From contig JAUCBN010000035.1 of the NCBI GenBank assembly GCA_035048815.1, positions 7,328,501-7,392,500 of the forward strand: a stretch of DNA of 64,000 nt. The letters run 5' to 3'. Each line of letters opens with the position of its first letter. The stretch's first letter is position 1. The notes beneath the pieces were generated by a model, which searched no databases, was not told the origin of the DNA, and saw nothing but the letters and a program-made list of their open reading frames with translations. A program made the translations under genes and the position numbers. The stretch is from Abelmoschus esculentus (lineage: Eukaryota > Streptophyta > Magnoliopsida > Malvales > Malvaceae). This document shows, piece after piece, positions 47,635 through 60,261 of this stretch.

Positions 47635-49480
47635 TTAAATTTTTTGAACGGAATTACCTTTGCGTAAAGGTATGATTTCATCTAACATTAGTAACATTAT
47701 TATCCAATATTTATATAAGTACAATTATGGTTATTCCTTGTTAAATGATAGTAATAAATAAAATAATAATGTAGTGAGTGATTCTATTAAAAATTGTGAT
47801 AATATTTATTTTATAAAATTTAAATTTAAATATATATTTATATTATAAAAATTTAAAAATATGAAAATATTACTATATTTATATTATAAATGATAATAAT
47901 AAATAAAGGGATTAAAAATAAATTGACAAGTGATGGAATGGGGCATGGGGCACGGGAAGGCCAGCTTTATCCACGCGTCTTGGATCTGATTTATTTAGCC
48001 TCAACTACCATGAATTTTAAGACAAAATACATCATGTCACTCTATTATATATATTTGTTATAAATAAATTATTTTTCTAAAATTATAATTTAATTGTTTA
48101 ATTAAAATTTTATTATAAATTAGTGATTCTCAATTATTTTGATGGTGTTTATATCCATTTTATGTTTTGAATTTTTAGGTTAAATTTTTACTTTTTTTTA
48201 TATGATCCTCTTATGATTTCTCGACGCTTTTATATCTGAATTTAGGTATTTTATTTATTATGTTGTGAACTTTTATTGTAATTTCAGATATATCTTTCTT
48301 TAATAAAATTAGTGATTTATATTAAAAAAATTATCTAAACAATCCCTTTTATTTTTGTTTATCGATTTTAGCTATTCTATATAATACCTTCCTTTCAATT
48401 CTTTTGTTTTTATTAGAGATAACAATTTAATTTGAACTCGTCAATTTTAATTTTATCCAATTTAATAAGGATAAATTTTTTATTAAAAAATTATATTTGG
48501 GTCAGATTTTTGTAAAATAAAATCCGTTCAAATTTAAAGTAAAAATTTCTCAAACCAATATAATTATATATATTTTTATTATATTTGTATATATAATATT
48601 TAATATTTTTATTAATTTTTTAAATTAAATTGAATTTAATCAAAATTTTTATTAATATATTAAGATCGGATCAAGATCAGATTATAAGTTTTATTATTTG
48701 TTTAAAAAATTATATATTAAGATCAGACACGATTAAAATTTGAATAAATATTTTAATATTTAGATCAAAATTAAAACGATAAAAACCCACCCGATCTGAA
48801 TATTTATCCGTCCCTCATTATTATTCATACAAGCGTAGAGTAACATTTGAAAACTCCTAATAAAATTTGTTTGATTGCTACATACGGTTAAATTGAAAAT
48901 GACATAAAACTGACCTTAATTAAGGGTTGGGACCAAGAATTCTAAAATGAAACAAGAGTTTAAAAAAATTTAATGATACTTTTATATATATACGAATCTA
49001 ATTAAATTTATAGCTGTATGAAAACTTAATAATATAAAATTTATATATATATTAGTTTATAGCTCAACTATCTTCGTGATTAAATGATTTTGATTATTTA
49101 AACTATATTCTTTCGATTATAAAAACAATATATAGAATTATGACAAGTATTGGGTGCTGTTACAGATTTTTTCAACAAGCAGGGATAGCATCGTGACAAG
49201 TGTCATCGTAATAAATATTTATATATTTTAATTATCTATTAGTTTTACTTAAACAAATAGATTTATTGTAAAATTTTAATAAAAATGAAAGAAATCCCCA
49301 GTGTGTATAATCTAATACCTTTAAATCGAATCCATATTTTGTACATCGACAAAAACTAGAGGCAGTCCAATAACAACACTGCAAAAACTGAAGCACTTGA
49401 AAATAAACAAACTTTTCACGCCTAAAAATAACAATAAACAATAACTTTATATCAAAAAAAATATTTAAGACATATAAACA
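47635..49480. other. Intergenic AT-rich DNA, no gene seen
   Basis: One short GC-richer patch at 47935-48005 (GGGGCATGGGGCACGGGAAG). The 69-codon minus frame at 49232-49441 has no known domain and is not called. Confidence 0.4.
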
Positions 49481-49800
49481 GTAGCGTCGTATATCTTTTC
49501 AGATATATCTTTTAAAAAGAAAGTAATAATCTCGTGATAAGTGGTATTGGAGCGATCCTTTTACTGTCTTATTTCACACCGAACGCCTATGAAAGGGATA
49601 GACAGGGTGAACAATCGTGACAAGAGATCAATCATGAGAGCAGAATCTCGTGACAAGGACGTCACGAGGTTGAGTGAGAAGAATGTCACACCTAAAAAGA
49701 GACGATGAACATTTATCTCACATTAAAAAAGAATCTTAAAATATATAAACAATGTTGCACATCCTATTGAACATGTCTTTAAAAAAAAAGAATAGCCATC
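49481..49800. repeat. ~270-bp tandem repeat, sister of the 23.1 kb locus
   Basis: Units start near 49485 (CGTCGTATATC) and 49754 (GTTGCACATCC), followed by the conserved TCTTTTAAAAAGAAAGTAAT-type block. The spacer has GTGACAAG / CTCGTGACAAGGACGTCACG words that match the spacer at 23200-23260 in order. The copy here is GC-richer and seems less decayed. Confidence 0.6.
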
Positions 49801-51345
49801 CCGTAACAAACAAAACCAAACCCAAAACTAATAGCAAACTTAAAGCCCGCAATAAAGCAAGAAATAATGATACCAAATTCATATAATTTTGTCTATTCTT
49901 AATCTGTTTTAATTTACTAAAACTAAATTAATAGCATCCGTAAAACTCGAAAACTTTAAATAAAAACATGTTTGGTTCAATGGTTGGAGACATTTATTTT
50001 CACTCATCTAATTCTTATCGAATTAGGTTATGAAACGAGTTACCATTTGATTGAAAAAATAAGTTTATTAAATTAAATTTATTAATATTATTTTTTTAAT
50101 AATTAATAACATGTATCACTATTTGATTAGATTATTAAAATTGTTAATTTAATTTAATATTAAGATTAAATTTATAGAACGTGTAAGTAACAAAGACTAA
50201 AGGTAAATAATTATATAAACTTACTTAATTGACACGTAATCAATTATGTTAAAGGTTTAAAGCTAACAGTTTGATCGAAGGCAAATTAATAGTTTAGTGG
50301 TCTTATTGATAAAATTTATTATTCAATGGTTAAAATGTAATAAGATAAATAGTTTAGTGGTCTTAAATGTACTTTATCTAAATATGTAATATAAAGAGTA
50401 AAGCACATCGGTCACTAAACTTTTAGGATACTTTCATTTTATTCATTGAACTTTTAAAAGTTTCATTAAGATCACTCAATTTTTTTAGTTCCTCCCATTA
50501 CTTTCCGTCACATTCCATTACAAAAGGGAGCGAGTCCCGTTAGGTTTTATTTTTCTTATTAAAATAATATTATTTACCTTTTTTCAGCTAATTATAATAC
50601 CTTAAAAACATTCCCCCAATTTTTAGGCGGTATGATCCCCCATTGAATCCACGTTTAAGAGTTGTTATAGTTGGTTTATTAAAAACAATTATAGCCACGG
50701 AGAGGGGAAGAAAGTGTTGGAAAAAATAGCGAGGAATCGATAATTTTTAGCTATATTTTAAAATAGTAAAAATAGAGATTTAAATAAAAAATTTGTAGAT
50801 TTTTATTTTATTTTATAAGATCTTCATAACGGTATTTTATATGTTGAAAATGATTGAGTGATGAATAAAATATTGAGACTTAAAGTAGAAAGGTCGTGAA
50901 TAGAGTAAGGAAGAAATTCTTTATCTCACATGGATGAGATAAATAAAGTGAAAAGTGTTTATATACACTTATCCACATTTTTTTATTGAATAATTTGAGA
51001 TAACTTTATGTCTCATACGAGAGGGTGTGTGAATTTAATGGCATTTTTGCTGAGGCGTTAAAATATTTCGTTGCTCATAACTCAATAAAAAAATTACCTT
51101 AATTTTAACTAAAAATAAAATTTAATAATATCATATGACGTTTAATATTAACATAAATTAACAAATGTAACCAAAAATATAAAAATGCATAAAATATTTT
51201 TAAAATTTAAATTCAAAAGTAACAATACATAAATATACCAAACTAGCATATTAAAATTAAAGTATCAACTCACACATTAATGATTATTATTTAAACTTAT
51301 TTTTGAATAAACTTATTTTAAAATAATTACTAAAAAATATTTTAA
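49801..51345. other. Intergenic DNA with an antisense LTR remnant
   Basis: From about 50870 to 51010 the reverse complement carries GTGTATATAAACACTTTTCAC and TTTATCTCATCCATG, matching the conserved block of the large copia LTRs (near 54485-54530) in opposite orientation. Near 50396-50520 there is a MITE-like stretch (GGTCACTAAACTTTTAGGAT). No gene seen. Confidence 0.45.
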
Positions 51346-51905
51346 AAAAATTAAGGCATAAAGATAATTTTAACCCTTAACGTTTATGATTTTTATTATT
51401 TTGGCCCTTAACATATAGCTTTTTAACAAATATCTCATTTTTAACTAGCATAATTATTAGATAGTTAAAAAATTAACGATAATGATACGTTATATATAGA
51501 GAGAGAATAATATTTAAAATTTGAGAATATTTAGTAGCCTTTTATTTTAGATTTAATTAATTTTTAATATTTATTTAAATTTTAATTGTTTTATATTTTA
51601 TGTTAGAATAAAATTATATTTTACATGTATATATCTATTATTATCGTAAAAAATTTAACGATGATGACATGTTATATATATGTAGAATGAGGCTAGATGC
51701 CGTGTTATTTAAAGTATATTATCACATATATGACATGTTAATATCATTAAATTTTTAACGGTGTAATCATTATATTAGTTAAAAATAAGTTATTTGTCAA
51801 AAAGACATAGGTTAAGGGTTAAATTTATCCCAAAAAAGATTGAGGGCCAAAATGATAAAAATTATAAACGTTAAGGGTTAAAATTATCTTTATCCCAAAA
51901 ATTAA
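51346..51905. mobile_element. Foldback MITE with 9-bp target duplication
   Basis: The element proper is 51355-51896 (542 bp). The left end GGCATAAAGATAATTTTAAC is matched by GGGATAAAGATAATTTTAAC read inward from the right. Both arms continue as inverted copies through AACGTTTATGA / TCATAAACGTT and the AACAAATAACTCATT-type block. AAAAATTAA flanks both sides (51346-51354, 51897-51905), a 9-bp duplication as in Mutator-like elements. Same family as the partial copy at 41994-42220. Confidence 0.82.
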
Positions 51906-52080
51906 TGAGCTGCTCGCGAACTTATCGATTCAAGTTAGACTTTGCTCGATTAAACTCGTTAAGGTATTGAGTCGAATTTGAGTTCATATCGAACTAATCC
52001 AAATCGAATATTTATCAAGTTTTGACTGAGTCGAACTTATCACAAGCTGCTCAACTCGTTAAGCATCCCTAGTCCAGACC
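51906..52080. mobile_element. Truncated hAT-type MITE fragment
   Basis: Contains GAGTCGAATTTGAG, TGAGTCGAACTTATC and a right end that reads TAGGGATGCTTAACGAG inward, like the ends at 26450 and 2793. The left end is missing. Confidence 0.45.
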
Positions 52081-52336
52081 GATAAGCCCTTTATGAGCCT
52101 CCGGTCGTAACTATCCACTTTTCTAGTCATCACACCCCACTAGCAATTATTTCATATTTTCGCCACACGAATAATGAGTTAACTGAACGTTCAATGATAT
52201 AACACTAAATAAATTTAACAAAGGACAAATACGATGCACCAACGAGTAAAAAATTAAGTTATTTTTAAATATAAATTTTGGTTTTTAGAAATTAAATTTT
52301 TAAAATAAAATTTTAATCTTAATTACAATTAGAGAT

Positions 52337-52571
52337 TGTTATGAATATATTTATTCATGGTGGATATCCATATATTAAGTTAAAGTTTAATGGGCTTTAT
52401 TATTAGGGTTTAATACCCATTGAAATTAGGGTTTCCATCTTATGCCTATAAATATAGACTTTTGGAGAAAACATTGTACACAATCCTACTTTGAGAATAT
52501 AATAAAAGTCTCTCTCTTTTGTCTCTCATATTTGTTCTTCTATTTTGTTCTTATTTTTTACTTTATTCACA
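52337..52571 (+). repeat. 5' LTR of copia element B
   Basis: 235 bp, starting TGTTATGAATATATTT and ending CTTTATTCACA. It has a TATA box (CTATAAATATAG, from 52446). It matches the LTRs of element A in reverse orientation. ACACGTTATCAACAGGAG follows, at the primer-binding position. Confidence 0.85.
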
Positions 52572-53050
52572 ACACGTTATCAACAGGAGACTCTAACCAA
52601 CGTAGGTGTTTGTCGTTCGAATCTTGAAGGAGTTATTGAAAAGAATTTGTTACTAGTATAAATCAAAGATAAGTTTCTTCTCCCTCAATTATATTTTAAT
52701 TATCGGTTATTTTTCTCTCTTGATCTTTGATTTGATTTTTAATTTATTAAAATTCTTTGATTGTTTGGTGTTTGTGTAGCGATAAAGTGGCTCAAATACC
52801 GTGGTTCTTATCAACAATTCCCGAAAAAGATTTTAAAAAGATATTGGTAACTAAATCTACCATATAGTGGAAAATTTGGTATATTTTACTTATTTGATTT
52901 AAGATTTTTTTTGTCTTTATTTATAATCAATATTTGTTTATTTATGATGAAAGTTTATGTTTTTAATCATGTAATTTCAAAGTATTACATGATATTAGAA
53001 CAAATATTAAACCTTTAATAAATTAATATGTTCTTTGTTATATTGGTTTA

Positions 53051-53150
53051 ATCCGAGTATATTGGCTGGACATCCCGTTCTGCGAGGCTACTGGTCTCAA
53101 AGGAGGTTCTTTTTAAAGGACCTTGTGGATTGGTTTAACAATGCGCGTAT
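53051..53150 (+). other. Conserved GC-richer leader block shared by copia A and B
   Basis: The segment from AGTATATTGGCTGGACATCC to AAGGACCTTGTGGA is nearly the reverse complement of 11425-11510 in element A, and better kept than its surroundings. In neither copy does it lie in a long open frame. It could be a structured RNA or packaging segment, or simply a slower-decaying part of gag. Confidence 0.4.
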
Positions 53151-53417
53151 AAGGATTAAATTTTTGTTCATTGTATGTATTGTATATATATTGGTTGATC
53201 AATTACTATTTAATAGTTTGAATGTTATAAAATTTATATTTGCTTAAAAATAATATTATTTTTATATCGAAAAACTCGACTATAGAATTCTCCCAAGTTC
53301 AAGTTACGAAAATCATCTTGATCAAAGAATTTTTATGAGAGGTATTCCCTGAAGTGAATGCATGCATGATGCTTATTCCATGCAATTATTGGATTTATGA
53401 CATTCCTTGAAGTGAAT

Positions 53418-53567
53418 GCAAGCATGATGTTTATTCCATGTGATTATGCAAGCATGATGTTTATTCCATGCAATTATACAAGCATGATGTTTATTCCATG
53501 CGATTATGCAAGCATGATGTTTATTCCATACAATTATACAAACATGATGTTTATTACATGCGATTAT
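53418..53567 (+). repeat. 30-bp minisatellite in copia B, five units
   Basis: Five tandem 30-base units begin at 53418, 53448, 53478, 53508 and 53538, with consensus GCAAGCATGATGTTTATTCC then ATGCGATTAT. The unit length is a multiple of three. The array sits where element A has its 58-bp array. Confidence 0.9.
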
Positions 53568-53740
53568 TGAATTTATTTCATTTCTTGAAGTGAATACAAA
53601 CGTGATAATTCACTATATGATTAGTGAATAAAACTCTTTATGTGCCAGAGTATCACTGATGAGGATATGTTAGAAAAACATACTCAATTTTCACACATTA
53701 ATGTTGTCCTATCGGCATAATATCATGAAAAGGTTTTAAA

Positions 53741-54735
53741 TGTTGGACAATAAGTGGTTAATCCAAGAAAATAATAATAAAATAAAACAATATAAATTAT
53801 TATTATTTAAACGAACAAAATAAAACCCAAAAGATATGAAATAAAATAGATAAAATTTTAGATCAAACCCATTTAAAAATGAAAAATCAGAATCGTGTTG
53901 AGGCCTGCCCAATTGCAGTTTTCTTAAGACAAATTTTCTGTCACTTCGATGGTGCTGAGCTTGTTGGTAGTCTGTCTCCCAAGAAACAACAACAAGAGGA
54001 ACTCCAACAATAGCATATTTGCTGAGTTCCCGAACCGTTCTTGCCTTCGCCAGTCACCAGAAGAAAAACTAAGAGAGAATAATTTGAGAGATGTGAGATG
54101 TTTTTGATGTGTTTAAAATTGAGAAATCAACCTCATATTTATAGTGGAAATTAGGGCAACAAAGAGCAATTTGAAATGAATTAAAATTCAAATCTTAAGA
54201 GATAATGCTAATTATCTAGAATTTAAAATTGAATTAAATTCAAATTTAAACTAAAAATAGCCATTATATCTTCCATTATCTAAAAATATCATGAGCAGTT
54301 ATAACTGATAACAAACTCTTTTAAGATATTTAAAAATAAAATAAATTAAGGAAAATTATCCACAACAGATAAAATATCCGCAAGCCCCCAAAAGGGCTCG
54401 ACCAGTCCGGATATTTGCATCGCCCTCATCATGCACCCTAACCCAAGAGTTAAGTCATTCAATGACAACTATGTGGGTAGGTGTATATAAACACTTCCCA
54501 CTTTATTTATCCCATCAATATGGGATAATGAGGTTTCTCATTCCTTACTTTATTTCAACCTTCTTTCTTTGAGCATCAATTTCTCATTCACCACTCAACA
54601 ATTTTGAGCATATGAGTTACCGTTGTAAAGATCTCACGGAGTAGAATAGGAATTAATAATTCCTTATTCGAATCCTCGTCTTTACACTTCCAAAAAATGC
54701 TTCAAAGATGGTCATTTGCTCACTATTTTCCAACA
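53741..54735 (-). repeat. 3' LTR of the nested copia element
   Basis: 995 bp with TGTTGG...CCAACA borders. On the minus strand a TATA box (TATAAATA, 54136-54143) precedes an AACACATCAAAAACATCTCAC leader. The GTGTATATAAACACTTCCC block near 54486 is also found at 18.5 kb and, inverted, at 50.9 kb. Confidence 0.92.
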
Positions 54736-55339
54736 ATCCCTCATATGAATGAAATTGATGTTTTTATCAAAACATTTTGGCACAGTGTGATGATAGACTC
54801 TACGATTGATAGATGCATAGGATAGGTAGGTGTTCACCTTTGAACCTTCCCTTGTGAAAGTATATTTACTTTACTAGCTAAACAGTAGATGCGATGTCCT
54901 TGAACTGTCAGTCGTTGGTGTAAACGATGACATACTTCACACACATATCTCTCTGACAAGAGATACAACTCTCATGGTTATGCCCTTATGGTAGTGGGCA
55001 TCTCTTGGTTCTGCGAGAGTATAGAAGAACTATGCCCAATAGTCTTCTTGAAGCGACCCCACTTCACTCTAATATAGGTGACTTATGTTGCTTGGCTCAC
55101 CGAAACACACAATGGTCATTAAAAGCTTTTGCTTAACCTTTACCAAATTCTTGTCACTGTTCACATCATAGGAATGGACTTGGGAGAGGGAACCCCCACA
55201 GTGATCGTACAGGTCTATGCAATTAGGTTGTCCCTTTGAACCTAGATCTTAGGATCTCTAGTCAACTAAGTAGGGTTTTTCCTTCACATAGCGCCTTTAA
55301 TTTCATGGGCTTAGTCACATTCCTTTAGATGTTTTCTCA

Positions 55340-56450
55340 ACTTGATCTCAATTTAACCTTTTAGGTTTTGGATCTACAATGTTATCCTTTGATTTTATCA
55401 AATCAATAGCGATAACTCTATTTGAGATTAGTTGTTTAACGGTATTATATTGAAGATCCAAATGTCTCAAATTACCATTGCTCATAAAACTATGTGCTCC
55501 ATCAATAAACATTGTTGACACATGCTCAGGCCATTCATGAGTATTCTTCAAGACATTTTAAAATCATTTGACTTTTTCCAAAATTGTCTGGATCTCAAAC
55601 TCAGATTCTATTTTGAATCTGATTGTAAACGTTTGTCTTGAGAAAACAAATAACATAGCTTATTCATTCAATGTGAAAATATTCACTTATATCGAAGAAT
55701 CTTTATGGAATAATGCTTTACAATCTTGAGTATCTCTAAGATATCTCAAAATTCTAAATTATTATCCAAGGTTTGACCTTGGATTCTTTTGTGAATCTGC
55801 TTAAACTGCTCACAGTGAAAGCACTACTTTGTCTAATACAATTCACTTAAATTTTATATTACATTTTCATATTTCATTTCAATAAGTATTGGCTCGTATT
55901 TGGAGTTCTGGCTATGCTGAAAACATCCTAGCCAAACTTCTCTTTCCAAGTAGTGTGACTTTGTTAATATGAGACCTTTAAGTGATTGTTTGATTTGGAT
56001 ATCCAGAATGAAATCTTATTAATCTTCATTTGATAGGTCTTTGGTATATTTCCATTTCATTATATGTCATCAATATAGGATCATATATCCTAGTCTGTTT
56101 GATATACCATCATTTATCACACTTTTTTATCATGACAATATCTTTATTTCAAACGTTTGTTGAACATGTGGACTTTTTCTCATATCCATAGTTCGTTTTA
56201 CGAAACTTAGATCAACTTCTCTAGGAAGTACATTTTTGAAGAATGGATCATTCTTTTTCCTTATCATATTTTTCTACAAAATTGATATTCGTTGCTATGT
56301 TTCACATAGCTAATACAGTCCACTTATTTCCATTTTCTTTGTTAAAGGAAAATTACCTTGGCGTGACAGCCCCACATTTTTATGTAGTGGTAGGAAGATT
56401 TCATTTCCTTCCATAACTCATATGGTGTCTTGCACTTAGTTGATAGAACA
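55340..56450 (-). pseudogene. Copia RNase H, linker and integrase remnants (nested element)
   Basis: On the minus strand, 55348-55551 reads NLRHLDLQYNTVKQLI and IDLIKSKDNIVDP, the conserved end of copia RNase H. Near 56220-56150 there is a PREVDLSFVKRTM-like linker. Near 56440-56360 the segment TPYELWKEMKSSYHYIK with WGCHAKV matches the conserved copia integrase C-terminal block. Most of the reverse transcriptase between them is missing or unreadable: too few bases separate the blocks. Confidence 0.75.
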
Positions 56451-56499
56451 ATTCGTCACATCTTAGGCACATTCTGAAAATTTAAGAAGTTATCTTCAA

Positions 56500-59264
56500 A
56501 ATTATTGTACCTTTGGATGTTGCAACATTACTCATATAGAGTTTCTCTTCAAATTAATCAATTTGGGTTTCAACATCCTTCTTATAAGGAATCATTTCCA
56601 TATATCAACTTTGCTTTTAAGCAAAAATTGAATTGTTCTATCATGAAGGTAATAAAATTACCTTCAAACAATTATTCGTCATATCGATTATTATGAAGAA
56701 AATTTTATCATAATATTGATCTCATTTGGAAATATAGTCCAAAGACTTATTCCATATCTCATAAAATTGAAGCATTTCCTCATGAAATTTAGCTTCTTGA
56801 GATATACCGCTTACTTTGTGGCTTGAAGTCATTTTTGACTTTCAATATATTTGCTCTAGCAATATTTTTTATAGTAATATTTGCTTAGCAAAATATGGTA
56901 ACCATATTTACCTCATTCTCTCTAGCACTAAGAGAATTTTCTATTTGACCAAGTTTATCATGATCAAATTTACAACATCTTTGTTGTCACATTTTGAAAT
57001 CCTTCCTCATGAATTTCATTGATTGTGTAACATAGTCACAATCAAAATATTATAAATTTGTTAAACATCAGAAATTTAGTCAAAGACTAAAATTCAGAAA
57101 CAAAATTATAATTCCAACTTTTGTTAGAGGATAGGATTTTAGTAAACTAAAATCCTAAAACAAAAGTCGACAAGATTTTAATTGAAAGAATAATAATAAA
57201 CAGTACACTAGGTAGGTAACTTATGATAAGAGAGGTAGTGCATTAGGCACACTTAAGAACTGAGTCTTTTCAAAGAACCAATCCTAGACATGCACTTTCA
57301 AATTTTCTTTCAATCACCCGTTTATGGAAGTTTTTGAAATCATTCAAGTTTGAGTGATCAATTAAGTCATTGTCTTTGATTCATTATCATTTAGAATCAA
57401 TCACTAAGAATTTCTTAGCACCAACATCTTCAATTTACGGTCCAATGACCCTCATAATTCTTAAGCTAATTTTAAACACTGTGTATTTCATAACATACAT
57501 CAGAATAGGCTTTAAGAAATTTTAACATAGAAAATAACTTTCTATGTTTTGATTCAAGACCTTGGTCGAATCAACATTATAGAATTAGTACCCAATGTTA
57601 CTTCTACTAACAAATTCTGTAAAAACAAATTTGTTCATTTTGTTTGGAAAAAATAGATAAAGTAAATCCGTTATACCGGCAGGAATTAAATTCCTGAAAA
57701 CATATTTATTTACTGTATCTCAATTTCCAACATTCACATAAAATAAATTCATTGATTTATTTCTAAGTTAGAATCATGAAAGATTCTTGAGAAAATAAAT
57801 CTGATAATTTATTTTTCTTCAAAAACTAGAATCAACGAAGAAATAAATTCACTAATTTATTTCTTTTAAATAATGAGATTAGTTGCACTAAAAACCCAAA
57901 CATAAATATCAAAGCAAATTAATTATTCAAAATGAATTAATCATTTGATTTAAATTTTTTTGATTGTTGTTTGGAAGATTAAATAAATCCGTTAAAATGA
58001 CAAAAAAATAATTCCCAAAACGAATTATTTACAAGATCTTTATTTCTAAACCAATCAAGACATTCTTTGTGTTTACACTTTCTCAAAGAAAATTATTAAT
58101 CAAAAATAATAATCCAAAGTGTTTCAAACACAAATAATAATTATCTTAATAATTATTATTTTACATAAAAGGATATTCCTTTTCATGTCATACAACATTA
58201 AGGTCAATATTATTTTGAAATAAATAAATTGCCTTAAACATAATAATATCAAAATATTATTATCAAATTAATATCATACTTTATAATATTAAAATTACCA
58301 TATTAAATACACATATGTATTTATTAAATCATTAAGGAATATTACCTTGATAAAATATTCATTTATATGGTATTACCACAAAATACCATAAACTAATTTA
58401 AGAAATCCATGATTACCTTAAATTTAAATATATGGTTTTAATATTACCATATTTCATTTCAAATAAGCAATTTAATCATATATTGAATAAATGCTTTATT
58501 TGATCAATAGACAATATTGTCTAAAGCCAAAACCTTTATTTTCATGAATAAGGTTTTATCAATACATTTAACCATGTATTCACATAAGGTAAAATTAAAT
58601 TTACCATACTCATTGTTTCTCTTTTAATAAAGGAAACAAACCCGGAATTAATTATAATTTCAATAATTCAAAAATTAAAATTTTTGTTTATTTGATTTTG
58701 TTATTTCACAAAATCCGTAACCTCAGTTACTTTCCATGACAATTTCTGTAAAACAAATTTATCCCAATTTTGAGATTTTTAGCAAACCCGTTTAGAAACG
58801 GTAGAATAATTCCTAAAACAAATTATTTGCTTTCTCATTTTATTCCGAAGAATAATTCAACAACTCGGTTTAGTTATCCGAATATATTGTTTGAATTTAT
58901 AAAATTTCTCAAAGGAAATTATTAGTAGATTGTTTCTGAAAGTAATATTTATTATAAATAATAAATATTATTAATGAAACAAACCACCCAAAATGCCTTA
59001 AAATAAGGCAACCAATTTGTGATTGAGCCGGTACACCACTTTGTTCTCCACTTTTTTAGAGTATAGAATTGAAATTGTTTTCCTTCAATTTCATTTCCAA
59101 TCCAAATTCACAGTACCTGGAAGGCAATTTTATGGAAACCAAATATTAAAAATGGAATCCATCTTTGAAACCTTGATCCACAAAGTTTCGTACGATATGA
59201 AAGTTTTCTTGAGCCGATAATTATTCATCTTGGATTAAACCAAAAGCATAATCTGCCTTAAGAT
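56500..59264 (-). other. 5' interior of the nested copia element, mostly non-coding
   Basis: No frame longer than about 70 codons. Between 57740 and 57880 a palindromic theme (AAATAAATTCA...TTTATTTC) repeats several times. Gag and the first half of pol should lie here but are not readable. The segment just inside the right LTR (ATCTTAAGGCAGATTATG, minus strand) does not match a common primer-binding site. Confidence 0.5.
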
Positions 59265-60261
59265 TGTTGGACAATAAGTGGTTAATCTAAGAAAATAATA
59301 ATAAAATAAAACAATATAAATTATTATTATTTAAACGAACAAAATAAAATCCAAAAGATATGAAATAAAATAGATAAAATTTTAGATCAAACCCATTTGG
59401 AAACGAAAAATCGGAATCGTGTTGAGGCCTGTCCAATTGCAGTTTTCTTAAGACAGATTTTCTGTCACTCCGATGGTGCTGGGCTTGTTGGTAGTCTGTC
59501 TTCCAAGATACAACAACAAGAGGAACTCCAACAATAGCATATTTGTTGAGTTCCCGGACCGTTCTTGCCTTCGCTAGTCACTAGAAGAAAAACTAAGAGA
59601 GAAAATAATTTGAGAGATATGAGATGTTTTTGATGTGTTTAAAATTGAGAAATCAACCTCATATTTATAGTGGAAATTAGGGCAACAATGAGCAATTTGA
59701 AATGAATTAAAATTCAAATCTTAAGAGATAATGCTAATTATCTAGAATTTAAAATTGAATTAAATTCAAATTTAAACTAAAAATAGCCATTATATCTTCC
59801 ATTATCTAAAAATATCATGAGCAGTTATAACTGATAACAAACTCTTTTAGGATATTTAAAAATAAAATAAATTAAGGAAAATTATCCACAACAGGTAAAA
59901 TATCCGCAAGCCCCAAAAAGGGCCCAACCAGTCCAAACATTTTCATCGCCCTCGTCGTGCACCCCAACCCAAGAGTTAAGTCATTCGATGACAACTATGT
60001 GGGTAGGTGTATATAAACACTTCCCACTTTATTTATCTCATCAATATGGGATGATGGGGTTTCTCATTCCTTACTTTATTTCAACCTTCTTTCTTTGAGC
60101 ATCAATTTCTCATTCACCACTCAACAATTTTGAGCATATGAGCTACCGTTGTAAAGATCTCATGGAGTATAATAGGAATCAATAATTCCTTGTTCAAATC
60201 CTCATCTTTACACTTCCAAAAAATGCTTCAAAGATGGTCATTTGCTCACTATTTTCCAACA
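59265..60261 (-). repeat. 5' LTR of the nested copia element
   Basis: 997 bp, pairs with 53741-54735. About 40 differences by eye, most of them transitions. Confidence 0.92.

Noticed and set aside
53418..53567. CRISPR-like evenly spaced repeat
   Set aside because: The 30-bp units are contiguous with no unique spacers, and they lie inside a plant retrotransposon. It is a minisatellite.
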